Assembly (NCBI GenBank): GCA_963205185.1
Contig: CAUJHZ010000037.1
Coordinates: 1-64,000, forward strand
Direction of reading: 5' to 3'
Source of the DNA: Planctomycetota bacterium
Lineage (GTDB): Bacteria > Planctomycetota > Phycisphaerae > Phycisphaerales > UBA5793
Length of the DNA: 64,000 bases
The notes beneath the pieces were generated by a model. The model saw only the letters and a program-made list of their open reading frames with translations. It made no database searches and had not been told where the DNA came from. Position 1 is the first letter of the stretch, and every line of letters starts with the position of its first letter. Made by a program: the position numbers and the translations under genes. Below are positions 7,428 to 15,639 of the stretch, piece by piece.

Positions 7428-8105
7428 ATGCCGCTTGCGATGTACGGGTTGCGCGAATGGGGTGTGGCGCTGCTCATCGCCGCGGCGCTGTCGGTCGGCG
7501 CGTGGTGGATGGGCTGGGGCTGGCTGCTCATTCCCATCTGGCTGCTCTGGCTGGCCGTGGCCGCTTTTTTCCGGGACCCGATCCGCAGCGTGCCGACCGA
7601 CCTCGGGCCTGAAGTCTTTCTGTCGCCGGCAGACGGCACCATCTCCGCCATCGAGCGCGTGGATGAGCACGAGGCAACGGGCGGCGCGCCAGCCGTCATC
7701 ATCCGCATCTTCCTGAGCGTGCTCGATGTGCACATCAACCGCAGCCCGTGCGCGGCGACGGTCGTGCGCCAGCACCACCGGCCGGGGCGCTACCTCGATG
7801 CGCGGACTGCTGAGTCGGCGCGCGTGAACGAGTCGAATCTGATCATCCTCGATCGCGAGGGCGAGACGATCGGCGTGCGACAGGTCAGCGGCGCCGTCGC
7901 GCGGCGGATCGTATGCCCGCTGCAGGGCGGCCAGCGGCTCGAGCGCGGCGAACGCATCGGCATGATCAAGTTCGGCTCCACCACCGAACTCATTCTCCCC
8001 AAGCCGGACCAGGTCGAGGTGCGCGTACGGCTGGCTGAAAAGGTGCGCGGCGGGCTCACGGTGCTGGCGGCCTACACCACGGCGTATCGCGACGACGTGC
8101 TCTGA
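7428..8105 (+). CDS. psd: Phosphatidylserine decarboxylase (short, archaeal/proenzyme type)
   Basis: The enzyme converts phosphatidylserine to phosphatidylethanolamine at the membrane, using a pyruvoyl group made by self-cleavage. The 225-residue protein has an N-terminal hydrophobic anchor (about 12-48), FFRDPIRSVP, the SPADG strand, FLSVLDVHINRSP, and the cleavage site FGST at 183-186 with Ser184 as the pyruvoyl precursor. The short length and single-serine FGST site mark the psd-B type found in archaea and many bacteria. I chose the ATG at 7428 because GGAG lies nine bases upstream; ATG 7413 and TTG 7410 are alternatives. It ends 28 bp from the convergent gene. Confidence 0.93.
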   Translation: MPLAMYGLREWGVALLIAAALSVGAWWMGWGWLLIPIWLLWLAVAAFFRDPIRSVPTDLGPEVFLSPADGTISAIERVDEHEATGGAPAVIIRIFLSVLDVHINRSPCAATVVRQHHRPGRYLDARTAESARVNESNLIILDREGETIGVRQVSGAVARRIVCPLQGGQRLERGERIGMIKFGSTTELILPKPDQVEVRVRLAEKVRGGLTVLAAYTTAYRDDVL

Positions 8106-8133
8106 CGGCCCGAATCGACGCAACAACCACGCA

Positions 8134-9333
8134 TTACTTCAACGCGTGTTCCAGGTCATGCCAGAGGTCTTCGACATTCTCGATGCCGACGCTCAGGCGG
8201 CAGAGGTTGTCATCGATGCCCAGCGCCTTGCGCTTGTCGGGCGGCACGGACGCGTGGGTCATGATCGCGGGATGCTCGATGAGCGACTCGACGCCGCCGA
8301 GTGATTCGGCGAGCGAGAAGAGATGGACGCGTTCGAGGAAGCGGCGCGATTCGTTGATGCCGCCCTTGAGCCAGATGGTGATCATGCCGCCGCCCGCGGG
8401 CTCGCCGCTCAATCGCATCTGCCGGGCGGCCAGGTCGTGTTGCGGGTGTGAGGCGAGGCCGGGATAGACAATGCGCTCGACGTTCGGATGGGCTTCGAGC
8501 CGCCGGGCGATTTCGGCGGCGTTGCGGCAGTGGCGCTCCATGCGGACGGCGAGCGTCTTGATGCCGCGCAACACGAGGTAGCAGTCCATCGGGCCGAGGA
8601 CCGAGCCGATTGCGTTCTGCATGAAGCGCAGCCGCTCGGCCAGATCGGCGCGGTTGGTGACGAGGATCCCCCCCACTGCGTCGCTGTGCCCGCCGAGGTA
8701 CTTCGTCGCCGAGTGCATGGCGATGTCAAAGCCCAGTTCGATGGGCCGCTGGAGCATTGGCGAGGCGAACGTGTTGTCGCAGACCGTGATGAGATTGTGC
8801 CTGCGGCCGATCGCGGCGACGGCGGCGAGATCGACGAGCTTGAGCGTCGGGTTGGTCGGCGTCTCGACCCAGATGAGTTTGGTGCGATCGGTGATCGCGG
8901 CTTGGATGCGCGCCGGATCCGTCATGTCCACGTAGGAGACTTTGAGGCCCTGGCTGCGCTCGCGCACGCGCGTCATGAGGCGATACGAGCCGCCGTAGAG
9001 ATCATCCATGGCGATGACGTGGTCGCCGGCGTCGAGCAATTCGAGGCAGGTGCCCATCGAGGCCAGGCCCGATGCAAACGCGAAGCCGCCGCGCGTGACG
9101 TCTTTCTCGACGTTGCCGCCTTCGAGGCTGGCCATGCAGCGTTCGAGGGCGTAGCGCGTGGGGTTGTGCGATCGCGAGTATTCGAAGCCCTTGTGCACGC
9201 CGGGGCTCTGCTGCACGTAGGTGCTCGAAAAACTGACGGGCGGCATGACGGCCCCGGTATGCGGCTCAGGCGCCTGGCCGCCATGTATAACTCTTGTTTC
9301 GAAATGATTGTGCTGTTCGTTCGGCTGCGTCAC
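8134..9333 (-). CDS. Cystathionine gamma-synthase / gamma-lyase family PLP enzyme
   Basis: The 399-residue protein is a Cys/Met-metabolism PLP enzyme. It has the N-terminal HFETRVIHGGQ, the EYSRSHNPTR loop (51-60) that binds the phosphate of the neighbouring subunit's cofactor, ETPTNP, DNTFASP, and the PLP lysine in HSATKYLGGHSDAVGG (Lys211). Family members are cystathionine gamma-synthase (methionine synthesis) or gamma-lyase (cysteine from cystathionine). Sequence alone does not decide. The CBS-like gene 600 bp upstream on the same strand favours a reverse transsulfuration role. The start is GTG at 9333, with CAGGAG nine bases upstream; a TTG at 9366 lacks such support. Confidence 0.93.
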   Translation of the reverse strand: MTQPNEQHNHFETRVIHGGQAPEPHTGAVMPPVSFSSTYVQQSPGVHKGFEYSRSHNPTRYALERCMASLEGGNVEKDVTRGGFAFASGLASMGTCLELLDAGDHVIAMDDLYGGSYRLMTRVRERSQGLKVSYVDMTDPARIQAAITDRTKLIWVETPTNPTLKLVDLAAVAAIGRRHNLITVCDNTFASPMLQRPIELGFDIAMHSATKYLGGHSDAVGGILVTNRADLAERLRFMQNAIGSVLGPMDCYLVLRGIKTLAVRMERHCRNAAEIARRLEAHPNVERIVYPGLASHPQHDLAARQMRLSGEPAGGGMITIWLKGGINESRRFLERVHLFSLAESLGGVESLIEHPAIMTHASVPPDKRKALGIDDNLCRLSVGIENVEDLWHDLEHALK

Positions 9334-9354
9334 AGCGGGTGACTCCTGAAGAGG

Positions 9355-9400
9355 ACAAACCACCAAGACTCAAAGACTCAAAGACTCAAAGACACTCAAA
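9355..9400. repeat. A-rich direct repeats flanking the GxxExxY gene (left side)
   Basis: ACCACCAAGACTCAAAGACT and further AGACTCAA units lie just beyond the 3' end of the GxxExxY gene. On the other side, 9866-9896 reads CTTCTTGGTGTCTTGGGGCC then TTGGTGGTTCG, which is the inverted complement of the same theme. The pair looks like imperfect terminal inverted repeats of a small element. Confidence 0.5.
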
Positions 9401-9407
9401 GCGAAGA

Positions 9408-9803
9408 TCAACAGACAACTCTCTTGATGCCATCCTTGATCAATGCAACATTGAAATTGATCAACAAACCAAGCCTCCTGTCCATCAACTTCAAGTACGT
9501 CAACAGCTGGGCCACGTGCACTTCGGTAAACTTCTCAACCGTTTTCAATTCAATGATCAGACGATCTTCCACCAACAAATCGATACGCAGGCCAGAATCG
9601 ATGAGCAAATCATCGTACAAGACGGGTGCATGAACCTGGCGCTGGCAACTCAATCCTCGCTTCTCGATTTCGTAGGCCAAACAGACTTCATAGACCGATT
9701 CGAGCAGGCCGGGTCCCATTCTCGAATGCACCGCAAATGCCGCATCCACCACCGCACGAGCGACCTGGTCGACTTCCGGCGGAACAGGAACGCGGTCTGT
9801 CAT
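9408..9803 (-). CDS. GxxExxY protein (PDDEXK-like small nuclease-fold family)
   Basis: The 131-residue protein has the name-giving motif GPGLLESVYE (30-39), preceded by VVDAAFAVHSRM. It then shows the nuclease-like triad pattern IDLLVEDRLIIELKTVE (Asp75, Glu85, Lys87) and ends HVAQLLTYLKLMDRRLGLLINF. The family is placed in the PDDEXK superfamily and is extremely abundant in some genomes as solitary genes with no proven function. The ATG at 9803 has AAAGGA six bases upstream. It separates the gamma-synthase/lyase gene from the CBS-like gene and is flanked by inverted repeats, so it is probably a mobile insertion into the sulfur cluster. Confidence 0.92.
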   Translation of the reverse strand: MTDRVPVPPEVDQVARAVVDAAFAVHSRMGPGLLESVYEVCLAYEIEKRGLSCQRQVHAPVLYDDLLIDSGLRIDLLVEDRLIIELKTVEKFTEVHVAQLLTYLKLMDRRLGLLINFNVALIKDGIKRVVC

Positions 9804-9865
9804 CTTCCTTCCTTTCAACCAACGCTCTAGTCCTGATACACGGTCGCCGTGTCTCTACACTTCTT

Positions 9866-9896
9866 GGTGTCTTGGGGCCTTGGTGGTTCGTCTCTG
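9866..9896. repeat. Inverted partner of the 9355-9400 repeat (right side)
   Basis: CTTCTTGGTGTCTTGGGGCC followed by TTGGTGGTTCG is complementary in theme to CCACCAAGACTCAAAG at 9358-9373. It lies upstream of the GxxExxY start codon, closing a possible element of about 540 bp. Confidence 0.45.
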
Positions 9897-9931
9897 TATC
9901 CATCGCTGAGCAAACATGAACTCCCGACGCG

Positions 9932-11323
9932 TCATGACTGCAGCGCTTGTCTTCGGAGGTAGTTGAGCATGTCGATCTGGGTGATGAGGCCGTAGTACTG
10001 CTGGGCGTCGGCGATGAGGGCCACTTTGCTCGCGCGGAAAATCGGCACGAGCGAGCGGATGTCGGAGTGCGGCGGCAGGGTCTCGAGTCGCGTGACCATG
10101 AATTCTCCGACCGATCGTTTGAAATTCGCCGGATCGGTGTTCACCGCCAGCAGCAGGTCCGACTCGTCGATGATGCCCACGATCTGGCGGTCGCGGATCA
10201 CCGGCACCTGGCTGATGCCGTACAACTTCATGCGGCCGTGCGCGACGGCCAGCGTGTCGGTCGGCGAGACGGTGAAGTCTTCCTGGTCGAGGTGGCGGCG
10301 GGGAATCAGGTCGCGCAGATCGCCGTACTCCTCGCGCCGGATGAAGCCGTTCTCGATCATCCACGAGTCGGAGAACATCTTGTTGAGGTACTTGTTGCCC
10401 GTGTCGCACACGAGCACGCACACGCGCTTGGCGCTCTGCTGCGCGCGGCAGTACTTCAGCGCCCCGGCCAGCAGCGTGCCCGAGGACGAACCCGCGAACA
10501 CGCCCTCGGTCCGCAGCAGGTGGCGGGCCGCGTGGAACGCCTCGGCGTCGGTCACCTCGTAGGCATCGGTGACCAGATTCAAATCGAGAATCGACGGCAC
10601 AAAGTCTTCACCGATGCCTTCGACGAGCCACGAACCCGGCTCGATCATCTTGCCGGTCTTCACCAGCGGCGCGAGCACTGAGCCCTTCGGGTCCGCCAGC
10701 ACGATGTCGATCTTCGGGTTCTTTTCTTTGAGGTACTTTCCCGTGCCGGTGAGCGTGCCGCCCGAGCCGACACCGAACACGACGGCGTCGATGTCCCCTT
10801 CCATCTGCTCCCAGATCTCGGGGCCGGTGGTCTCGTAGTGCGCCTGGGCGTTGGCGGGATTGCCGAACTGGTTGACGTAGAAGCCGCCTTCTTCGTCGGC
10901 GATGCGCTGGGCGAGATCCTGGTAGTAGTCGGGATGCCCCTTGGCCACGTCGGATCGGGTCAGCACGACCTGCGCGCCGAGCGCCTTGAGATGATCGATC
11001 TTCTCCTGGCTCATCTTGTCGGGCATGACCACCTTGACCTTGTAGCCGCGCAGGCAGCCGACGAGGGCCAGGGCGATGCCGGTGTTTCCGGCGGTGGCTT
11101 CGATGATCAGGCCGCCGGGCTTGAGGCGGCCATCCTGCTCGGCCTGCTCGATCATGCGCCAGCCCATGCGGTCTTTGACGGAGCCGCCGGGGTTGGTGTA
11201 TTCGAGTTTGCCGAACAGGCGGCACGGCCCGGTGTCGAGGCGGCGGAACTCGAGCATGGGCGTGTTGCCGATCATCTCCAGAACATCGCCAAAGACCGGT
11301 GCGCGCTGCGTCTTGCTGCTCAT
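9932..11323 (-). CDS. Cystathionine beta-synthase / cysteine synthase with C-terminal CBS pair
   Basis: The 463-residue protein joins a fold-type II PLP enzyme (about 1-320) to two CBS domains (about 335-463). The catalytic part has NPGGSVKDRMG with the PLP lysine at 50, EATAGNTGIALA, GVGSGGTLTGTG for phosphate binding, and EGVFAGSSSGT. The C-terminal part shows two VPVIRDRQIVGIIDESDLL-like units. Such fusions condense serine or O-acetylserine with homocysteine or sulfide; the CBS pair usually senses S-adenosylmethionine or nucleotides. With the gene at 8134 it would make a transsulfuration pair. The ATG at 11323 has no Shine-Dalgarno but TACGAT six bases upstream. Confidence 0.92.
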   Translation of the reverse strand: MSSKTQRAPVFGDVLEMIGNTPMLEFRRLDTGPCRLFGKLEYTNPGGSVKDRMGWRMIEQAEQDGRLKPGGLIIEATAGNTGIALALVGCLRGYKVKVVMPDKMSQEKIDHLKALGAQVVLTRSDVAKGHPDYYQDLAQRIADEEGGFYVNQFGNPANAQAHYETTGPEIWEQMEGDIDAVVFGVGSGGTLTGTGKYLKEKNPKIDIVLADPKGSVLAPLVKTGKMIEPGSWLVEGIGEDFVPSILDLNLVTDAYEVTDAEAFHAARHLLRTEGVFAGSSSGTLLAGALKYCRAQQSAKRVCVLVCDTGNKYLNKMFSDSWMIENGFIRREEYGDLRDLIPRRHLDQEDFTVSPTDTLAVAHGRMKLYGISQVPVIRDRQIVGIIDESDLLLAVNTDPANFKRSVGEFMVTRLETLPPHSDIRSLVPIFRASKVALIADAQQYYGLITQIDMLNYLRRQALQS

Positions 11324-11329
11324 GGGAGC

Positions 11330-11335
11330 ATCGTA
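11330..11335 (-). promoter_or_regulatory. Candidate -10 element (TACGAT) of the CBS-like gene
   Basis: TACGAT on the minus strand is followed by GCTCCC and the ATG, giving a 6-nt gap and no ribosome binding site. This is the same arrangement as at asd. Confidence 0.4.
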
Positions 11336-11532
11336 GCGTTTCGGCCGGGGGTGGAGCGCCGCAAGCCGCCGCGCCCGTCGCCCGTGCCCCGTTTTCGAGG
11401 TGAGTTGCTCGATCGGCGGCGCCGGGCCTTGACAGATCGGACGAATTCCGGTAACTTGCACCGACGCTGCCGGGGGCCGCAACGCGTGTTGCCGCGCGCC
11501 GGAGGGCGGAGGCAAATATCAGGAGAGAGACC

Positions 11533-12411
11533 ATGAAATACCTGGCTCTGGCGACCGTAGCAATGGCCGCAATCACCTCGGCGACGCATGCGCAGATCGT
11601 CGAACTCGTCGCGGTCGATTCCAAGTGCATCTCATCGAGTAATGAGAACTGGAACGACAACCGCCTGCGCGCCTACTGGAACAACCGCTTCGTCGATGGA
11701 TTCCTGAAGTTCGACTTCAGCGAGATCCCCAGCGGGGCGCAGATCATCTCCATGACGCTGCGCACCTACCACGAGGAGGGCTTCAACAATCCGTTCAGCG
11801 ATCCGCAGGTTCAGCTCTACCGCGTTTCGGACGACTCCTGGTCGCGCGGCCCGACCAACAACCATCCCGGCCTCGGCGAGACGATCTCCGCAGTCTACAA
11901 CAACTTTCCTTCCGGCAGCCTCATCCCGTTTGACTGGGAGATCGACGTCGGCGCCGCGGACTGGTCGGCGGACATCGCCGACGGCTACCTCACGATCGTG
12001 ATGCGCAACATTCAGACGATCTACAGCTTCGTCTATTGGCACGGGTCTGACGCAACTCCCCAGCCGCCCGTGCTCACCGTCGAGTACTCGACTGAAGGCG
12101 TTTCGCTGCGCGTGACCGGCACGTGTCCCGGGCAGATCACCCTCAGTTGGAACGGGGCGACGGCCAATCGCCAGATGGGCATAGTCTTCTCCCGCTCGAC
12201 AGGTTCGTACGTGATTCCCGGCGGCCCGTGCGCCGGCACCCAATTGGGACTGGGCACGAACCAACTCCAGCTGGCGCGGACCATCGGCACCGGCTCGAAC
12301 GGAAGCGGACAGGTGAACGGCAACATCGGCACGGGCGCCTGCGGCGGCTACCTGCAGCTGGTCGTCGTCGACTCGCCGTGCGACACGAGCAACGTCGTGC
12401 AGTTGCCGTAG
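11533..12411 (+). CDS. Secreted protein with shared planctomycetal C-terminal domain
   Basis: A 292-residue exported protein. Residues 1-20 form a signal peptide (MKYLALATVAMAAITSATHA before Q). The middle (about 25-190) is a beta-rich domain with FVDGFLKFDFSEIPSGAQI and SMTLRTY, resembling the DNRLRE/CBM-like modules that report 'single-strand-per-line' folds in planctomycete proteins. From about 195 there is a separate domain: VTGTCPGQITLSWNGAT, PGGPCAGTQLGL, GTGACGGYLQLVVVDSPC, DTSNVVQLP. A related domain ends the convergent neighbour at 12499. Function is unknown; extracellular placement is likely. The start is supported by AGGAGAGAGACC before the ATG. Confidence 0.8.
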   Translation: MKYLALATVAMAAITSATHAQIVELVAVDSKCISSSNENWNDNRLRAYWNNRFVDGFLKFDFSEIPSGAQIISMTLRTYHEEGFNNPFSDPQVQLYRVSDDSWSRGPTNNHPGLGETISAVYNNFPSGSLIPFDWEIDVGAADWSADIADGYLTIVMRNIQTIYSFVYWHGSDATPQPPVLTVEYSTEGVSLRVTGTCPGQITLSWNGATANRQMGIVFSRSTGSYVIPGGPCAGTQLGLGTNQLQLARTIGTGSNGSGQVNGNIGTGACGGYLQLVVVDSPCDTSNVVQLP

Positions 12412-12447
12412 TGCTCAGCGCTTGAGTACCGGTTGGCTTCATCGAAA

Positions 12448-12475
12448 AAGGGACGGCTCATTCGAGCCGTCCCTT
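12448..12475. terminator. Bidirectional intrinsic terminator
   Basis: A perfect 12-bp stem AAGGGACGGCTC / GAGCCGTCCCTT has a 4-nt loop (ATTC). On the minus strand it is followed by TTTTTC, so it is a strong rho-independent terminator for the gene ending at 12499. It also sits 36 bp after the plus-strand stop at 12411. Confidence 0.85.
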
Positions 12476-12498
12476 GATGCTTCAAGATGCATGGGCGC

Positions 12499-13875
12499 TC
12501 ACGGATACGCAAAATCCACGCGATTACTCGTGCGGCACGAACTGTACTCGAGCGCCTGGTAGCGAATCGTGCGCCCGTGGGCCGCGGGCGAGGTGAAGCC
12601 CACGACGCTCGCGCGGCCGTTCGCGTCGGCAACCATGGTTGCACCGAGGCGTACGTTGTTCATGTCGAGAACCAGGCCTGGGCAGCCGGGAACATTGGTG
12701 GATCCCGCTCGCAGACTCCAGTAAAGGCGAATCGTGGCCCCGGGAGTCGCGCCGTAGACCGTGAAGCGGTTGTTGGCGCCGGCGATACCCGGATCGGGCC
12801 CGTAGAGCGGCAACTGCTTGACGGGCGGCGTGAGCAGGTGGCTGTCTGCGGAGGTGTCTTCGACCACAACCTGGCCCACTCCGTTGACGCCCTCGGCCGA
12901 GTCCATCGTCGGACTTCCGCCGGGCAGAAAACTGTTGATGTCCTGAATGATGTTGTTGGCGCCGACCCAGCGCACGGCTCGCGGCAAGGTGCGCGCTGAG
13001 ACGCCGCACATCTGGCCGAAGATGTTGATGTCCAGCGCAATGCTGTAGGAGTTCTGGAGGGTTCCGACGTCCATCATGACTCCGTTGGCCCACTTGAAGG
13101 CGCGGGTGACGGAATTGCCCGAGAGGTAGGAGTCGCCGCTGATCTCGCTGTTGTCGTTGATGGCCCAGGCGTGGCCGAACGTGCCGCCGAGCGAGCCGAG
13201 GTTCTGCACGCCGCCGTTTTCGAACTTGACCGGGTGGCGGACGAACGCGCCACCGGGGCCGTCGTCGGAGTAGCCGCACGCGACTCCGTAGTTGTTGATG
13301 TCATAGGCGTAGGAGTGGGTATCGCCGCCGGAGAGCACGCCCAGATCGACGATGCCGCCGCTGTTTGGCCACAACGTCGCATGTCGGATCGGGAATCCGT
13401 TGGGGTCAGTGCCGCCGGTTTCGGAATAACCGACGATGTCGCCATGTTCGTTGATGCCCAACGCGCCGCTCTGGTTGCCGCCAAGGTTGGCGAGTTGGAT
13501 GATGGTGGTGCCCACCCACTTTACGGCGCGGCGGTGGCCGGAAGAGTTGGTGGCAATGCCGCACACCGTGCCCGTGTTGTTGAGCGCCCAGGCTTCGCTG
13601 TCGCTGCCGCCGGGCAGCGTGCCGAGGTTGACGCTGCCGGTGCTGGCGGACCACTTGTAAGCCCGCATGTTGGAAAAGCCGCTCGTGAAGGAGCGGCCGA
13701 CGACCTGGCCGAGTTCGTTGACGTCGGCGACGTAGGTTTCCGCTCCGCCCAGCGAGGGAATCTGGGTGCGGATGTAGTTCTGCGCGAGGCTCGGGGCGGC
13801 AACCGCGATTGAAGCGATTGCCGACGCCACCGCCAGACGCGCACGGCTGATGAACTGGAAGCATCTCTCTCTCAT
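12499..13875 (-). CDS. Secreted HAF-repeat protein with shared C-terminal domain
   Basis: The 458-residue protein begins MRERCFQFISRARLAVA and continues into a hydrophobic signal peptide ending SLAQ. Residues about 35-350 are HAF-type repeats of roughly 45 residues, each with a 'LGTLPGG.S.AWALNNTGTVCG'-like unit: VNLGTLPGGSDSEAW, ANLGGNQSGALGINEHGDIVG, DLGVLSGGDTHSYAYDIN, NLGSLGGTFGHAWAINDN. These fold as beta-propeller-like extracellular repeats. The last ~95 residues form a domain with VYGATPGATIRLYWS, PGCPGLVLDM and SSCRTSNRVDF, related to the C-terminus of the 11533 protein. The ATG at 13875 has AGAGGAG ten bases upstream. Confidence 0.85.
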   Translation of the reverse strand: MRERCFQFISRARLAVASAIASIAVAAPSLAQNYIRTQIPSLGGAETYVADVNELGQVVGRSFTSGFSNMRAYKWSASTGSVNLGTLPGGSDSEAWALNNTGTVCGIATNSSGHRRAVKWVGTTIIQLANLGGNQSGALGINEHGDIVGYSETGGTDPNGFPIRHATLWPNSGGIVDLGVLSGGDTHSYAYDINNYGVACGYSDDGPGGAFVRHPVKFENGGVQNLGSLGGTFGHAWAINDNSEISGDSYLSGNSVTRAFKWANGVMMDVGTLQNSYSIALDINIFGQMCGVSARTLPRAVRWVGANNIIQDINSFLPGGSPTMDSAEGVNGVGQVVVEDTSADSHLLTPPVKQLPLYGPDPGIAGANNRFTVYGATPGATIRLYWSLRAGSTNVPGCPGLVLDMNNVRLGATMVADANGRASVVGFTSPAAHGRTIRYQALEYSSCRTSNRVDFAYP

Positions 13876-14038
13876 GATCTGTCTACTCCTCTTTTCAATG
13901 GATCCTGCGCGCAGCTGACGCGCTGCGCGACCGTCAAGATTTGTTCGGATTGGACCGGCGCCGGCCAGGGCCATGAGCACTCTAGCCCCGCCGCCACCGG
14001 CGGCGACGCGTGCGGCGGCGGCGCCCGATCAGGCTCGC

Positions 14039-14413
14039 TCAGTGTTCATCGCTCCTGCCGCGATCATCTTCATCCGACCAGGCTGGCTCGATGGTCGCCG
14101 TCATCGACCCCTTGCAGCGAGCCAGGAGGATGTCGGCCCCGTAGCCGAGGATCTGATCGCGCTTGAATTCAGCCCGCTCCTTGTGGCAGGTGTCGCAGAT
14201 AACGCGGCCTTGCGTATCCACCTGCTGGGCCATGCGGAAACTCTCTTCGAAGCCCTTGATGAACAGATGCTGGAGCATGCGCATGACGTAGATGTACGTG
14301 TGATCGTCGTCGTCGTGCAGCACGACGTGCCACAGCGGCGGCTGCTTGACCTGCCGCCGGGCCTCTGCAGCGCTGCGCGTTTCGGTTCGTTCCATGGTCG
14401 CCGTCTCACCCAT
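14039..14413 (-). CDS. clpS: ATP-dependent Clp protease adaptor ClpS
   Basis: ClpS binds N-degron substrates and hands them to ClpAP/ClpCP. The 124-residue protein has a flexible N-terminus (1-26) and then the ClpS core: PPLWHVVLHDDDDHTYIYVMRMLQ, with the acidic 'D-DDDHT-Y-V' loop that forms the N-degron pocket. A longer C-terminal part follows, with CDTCHKERAEFKRDQI, a CxxC not found in the minimal E. coli protein. The start at 14413 is supported by TACATT six bases upstream (near-leaderless). An internal ATG at 14395 would also leave the core intact. It is monocistronic. Confidence 0.92.
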   Translation of the reverse strand: MGETATMERTETRSAAEARRQVKQPPLWHVVLHDDDDHTYIYVMRMLQHLFIKGFEESFRMAQQVDTQGRVICDTCHKERAEFKRDQILGYGADILLARCKGSMTATIEPAWSDEDDRGRSDEH

Positions 14414-14419
14414 ATCTGG

Positions 14420-14425
14420 AATGTA
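14420..14425 (-). promoter_or_regulatory. Candidate -10 element (TACATT) of clpS
   Basis: TACATT, then CCAGAT, then the ATG at 14413. No Shine-Dalgarno lies in the six-base gap. Confidence 0.38.
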
Positions 14426-14522
14426 CCAGATTGGACCTCGCGGTGCAAGAGGTTTGTGAGCAAGTTGCGCCAAATTCTCCCGCTTTCCCGCCTGCTCCGG
14501 CGGTGCCGGCTGCCAAGTGGGC

Positions 14523-14924
14523 TCAGTCGGGGCGGGATCGCTCGGCGGAGTCCTGAATCAGATCGACGAGTCGTGGGTCACTGGCGGACTGAAGGTCGGC
14601 GATGGGCACGAAGCGTTTCGACTTGCCGCCGCCCTGCAGCAGCCCGTGCGGGTCGGCCAGATCGGCGCCGAGGATGAAGCCGAGCGTGACCTTGCCGCGC
14701 TTGACGTCGATCATGCAGATGTTGCCGCCGATGGAGCCGAAGGGCGCCTCGGCATGAAAGTAGGACAGGGCGCCGAACTTGATCGCCTCGGCCGCCTGCG
14801 GAGCCGCGCGCAGCACGACCTGGCGCAGATGCCGGACCAGGCGGCGCGTCTGTACGGTTTCCAGAAGCAGGTGGTCGCGGAGCTGGTCGGCGCTGAGGCG
14901 CGGCGGCGGCATGATGCTTCTCAT
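14523..14924 (-). CDS. DUF1801 domain protein
   Basis: The 133-residue protein matches the DUF1801 (YdhG-like) family: an N-terminal helical part with LRQVVLRAAPQAAEAIKFGALSYF, then APFGSIGGNICMIDVKRGKVTLGFILGA and a DP-GLLQGGGKSKRFV segment. The fold is SCP/frataxin-like and its function is undefined; members are often found near stress or redox genes. Starts at ATG 14924 or 14912 are possible. TATGAT lies 17 nt upstream of the first on the minus strand and may be its -10 element. Confidence 0.82.
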   Translation of the reverse strand: MRSIMPPPRLSADQLRDHLLLETVQTRRLVRHLRQVVLRAAPQAAEAIKFGALSYFHAEAPFGSIGGNICMIDVKRGKVTLGFILGADLADPHGLLQGGGKSKRFVPIADLQSASDPRLVDLIQDSAERSRPD

Positions 14925-15062
14925 TGAGCGATGGTCATCGCATCATACGACCCGCGGCTTCCGTTCAACGCGCGGCGCGGCAGGCTCGGACCATGATCAC
15001 GACGCCGATCACCGCCAGCGCCAGTCCGCCGGCCATCGACCCACGGGAAGGACTGCTCGATC

Positions 15063-15527
15063 TTACTGCCTGTCGCCAGATTTCACCGGAGAATCCTCGA
15101 TTTCGAACGCCACCGTTCCCCGGCTCTCGCCGCATTCAGGGCAACGGTCGACTGTGTCGTCCAGGCCGCGCAGCTCGTAGCCGCAACCCAGGCAGACGTC
15201 GTAACCGGCGTCGCGCATCGCCATTCGAACCGGTCGAGCGTAGAGCGAGCGATACATCCACGCACACCACGGCCAGAAAAGGACGACGACTGCCGCGTGG
15301 GCAGCCGCCCTTGCCACGTCGTTTCGCTGCAACCCCGCCCAGGCGAGCGAGGGTTCGATGAGGGCAAACGCCGCGAGAAAAGGCGCAGCGATGACTGCCG
15401 TACGCGCCCAGAACGCTGAAGCAGGGACGTACTTTGAGTGCGCCACATTGGAAAGCCGAAACTGCTCCCGCCGCGAGATGTGGTACTGCGGATCGGTGAA
15501 GTTGCCCAAGAGCCAGCGGAGGTTCAT
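15063..15527 (-). CDS. Membrane protein with C-terminal zinc ribbon
   Basis: A 154-residue protein with two hydrophobic segments (about 43-65 and 75-92). The C-terminal zinc ribbon has CLGC near 113 and CPEC near 131, spaced as C-G-Y-E-L-R-G-L and then C-P-E-C-G, the pattern typical of small planctomycete membrane proteins of unknown function. The N-terminus (NLRWLLGNFTDPQYHISRRE) is cytoplasmic and charged. There is no Shine-Dalgarno at the ATG, but TAGACT lies six bases upstream. No operon partner is visible. Confidence 0.78.
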   Translation of the reverse strand: MNLRWLLGNFTDPQYHISRREQFRLSNVAHSKYVPASAFWARTAVIAAPFLAAFALIEPSLAWAGLQRNDVARAAAHAAVVVLFWPWCAWMYRSLYARPVRMAMRDAGYDVCLGCGYELRGLDDTVDRCPECGESRGTVAFEIEDSPVKSGDRQ

Positions 15528-15533
15528 CGATCG

Positions 15534-15539
15534 AGTCTA
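15534..15539 (-). promoter_or_regulatory. Candidate -10 element (TAGACT) of the 15063 gene
   Basis: TAGACT, then CGATCG, then the ATG at 15527: again a 6-nt gap without a ribosome binding site. Confidence 0.35.
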
Positions 15540-15628
15540 CGCGGCAGGGACCAGAGCGACGCGAGCGAGGATCCATAGAAGTGGCACGAGGACCGGCCCT
15601 CTAAAGTGCCGCGTTCTTTTCCTCGCCG

Positions 15629-15634
15629 TACCAT
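15629..15634 (+). promoter_or_regulatory. Candidate -10 element (TACCAT) of the RAYT gene
   Basis: TACCAT is followed by GGGCT and the ATG at 15640. It is identical to the asd hexamer and at nearly the same distance from the start. Confidence 0.35.
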
Positions 15635-15639
15635 GGGCT

